A DNA stretch of 5,360 nucleotides from NCBI GenBank assembly GCA_018830745.1, contig JAHJRU010000201.1, forward strand, positions 1-5,360. The letters are read 5' to 3'. The DNA comes from Chloroflexota bacterium. GTDB lineage: Bacteria > Chloroflexota > Dehalococcoidia > Dehalococcoidales > JAHJRU01. A model generated the notes under the pieces. It made no database searches, had not been told where the DNA came from, and worked only from the letters and a program-made list of their open reading frames with translations. Of the stretch, positions 4,808 to 5,360 are shown piece by piece. Both the position numbers and the translations under genes were made by a program. Position 1 is the stretch's first letter. Each line of letters begins with the position of its first letter.

Positions 4808-5360
4808 CTAATCAAGACTATCTACATTCTTGAACTCGCCTAATGGGAACTCGGCAATTATTTCATTTACCCTTTTCAACGCCTGCAACGGTGTCAGGCG
4901 CCACTGTACCGGACAGGCGGATATGATTTCCACATAACTGAGGCCAATATTATCAATCTGCTTCTGGAAGGCAGTTTTAATATACCTCTTAACTGCCTGG
5001 TAATTAGCCGGGGTGTTGACAGCCCCCCGGGCACTGTAAGCTACGGTTTTGAACTGAGCTAACATTTCGGCAGCGTGTATGGGATAACCCGCGAGAGTCG
5101 GGTCCCGCCCCGATGGGGTAGTAGGCGTTATTTGTCCCGTCAAGGTAGTCGGTGCCATTTGGCCACCGGTACTAGCGTAGTGAGCATTGTTATACATAAA
5201 TATGGTAATCTTTTCACCCCGGGCTAGAGCACCTAAAAGAGGGCCACCGCCAATAGCCAGCATGTCACCGTCTCCCTGTACTGTAAATGCGATAGCGTCA
5301 GGATGAACACGTTTAATGCCGGTGGCGGCATCGGGTGCGCGTCCATGAGGCGCTAAGACA
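4808..5360 (-). CDS. 2-oxoacid:ferredoxin oxidoreductase, beta (TPP-binding) subunit, 5' end missing
   Basis: The thiamine-diphosphate-binding beta subunit is the partner of the gamma subunit just downstream. The frame is open to the window edge, so the ATG at 5263 is internal: upstream residues include PHGRAPDAATGIKR and the TPP motif start GDGDM (GDG at 5275-5267), which continues to NN about 25 residues later. The following NAHYASTGGQMAPTTLTGQ and the later SCPVQW are family signatures. About 184 residues are visible; members are usually 250-290, so some 70-100 N-terminal residues, including any [4Fe-4S]-binding Cys, lie outside. The pattern fits the 2-oxoglutarate or 2-oxoisovalerate type as a separate-subunit enzyme; alpha and perhaps delta genes are expected further right. 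The usual YGMTGGQ reads YASTGGQ here, close to the active site. Confidence 0.95.
   Translation of the reverse strand, partial: VLAPHGRAPDAATGIKRVHPDAIAFTVQGDGDMLAIGGGPLLGALARGEKITIFMYNNAHYASTGGQMAPTTLTGQITPTTPSGRDPTLAGYPIHAAEMLAQFKTVAYSARGAVNTPANYQAVKRYIKTAFQKQIDNIGLSYVEIISACPVQWRLTPLQALKRVNEIIAEFPLGEFKNVDSLD

Overview
The window looks like a chromosomal piece of an anaerobic bacterium, most likely a Chloroflexota/Dehalococcoidia lineage. That placement is an inference from gene content: a DUF5679 mini-protein, a DegV protein, a small zinc-ribbon gene overlapping a NYN-domain gene, and a ferredoxin-linked 2-oxoacid oxidoreductase. No rRNA or other marker fixes the taxonomy.

Layout. Positions 1-1706 (+) hold an alpha/beta hydrolase cut by the left edge, overlapping by ATGA a nitronate-monooxygenase/FabK-like flavoprotein. 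A possible weak terminator follows near 1730-1765. Positions 1770-2045 contain no confident gene, but at 1973-2017 (-) lies the 3' half of a tRNA-Gly(CCC) gene, without any 5' half. It looks like an attachment-site scar. Next to it, on the minus strand, are a 44-codon stub of a NYN-domain nuclease gene (2046-2180) and an overlapping zinc-ribbon gene (2177-2332). A perfect-consensus promoter (TTGACA-17-TATAAT) drives this pair and lies inside the longest reading frame of the zinc-ribbon gene, so the real start must be further in.

Positions 2584-3441 (-) encode a DegV fatty-acid-binding protein. It is divergent from a 47-codon DUF5679 gene (3654-3797, +) that ends in a textbook intrinsic terminator (3823-3866). 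The 3867-4234 gap holds a perfect 14-bp hairpin, an orphan strong Shine-Dalgarno site in front of two tiny coupled reading frames, and one operator-like dyad. Positions 4235-5360 (-) carry the gamma subunit and the truncated beta subunit of a 2-oxoacid:ferredoxin oxidoreductase. Beta is upstream of gamma in one operon, which enters from the right edge.

Function. The oxidoreductase (CoA-dependent oxidative decarboxylation of a 2-oxoacid, with reduced ferredoxin) fits an anaerobic metabolism. DegV would supply fatty acids for phosphorylation, but no FakA kinase is visible. The hydrolase and flavoprotein are probably co-translated and may act on the same compound; the substrate cannot be read from sequence. 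I see no clear new multi-gene system. The most unusual area is 1973-2410, where a tRNA fragment, a truncated nuclease gene and a consensus promoter adjoin.
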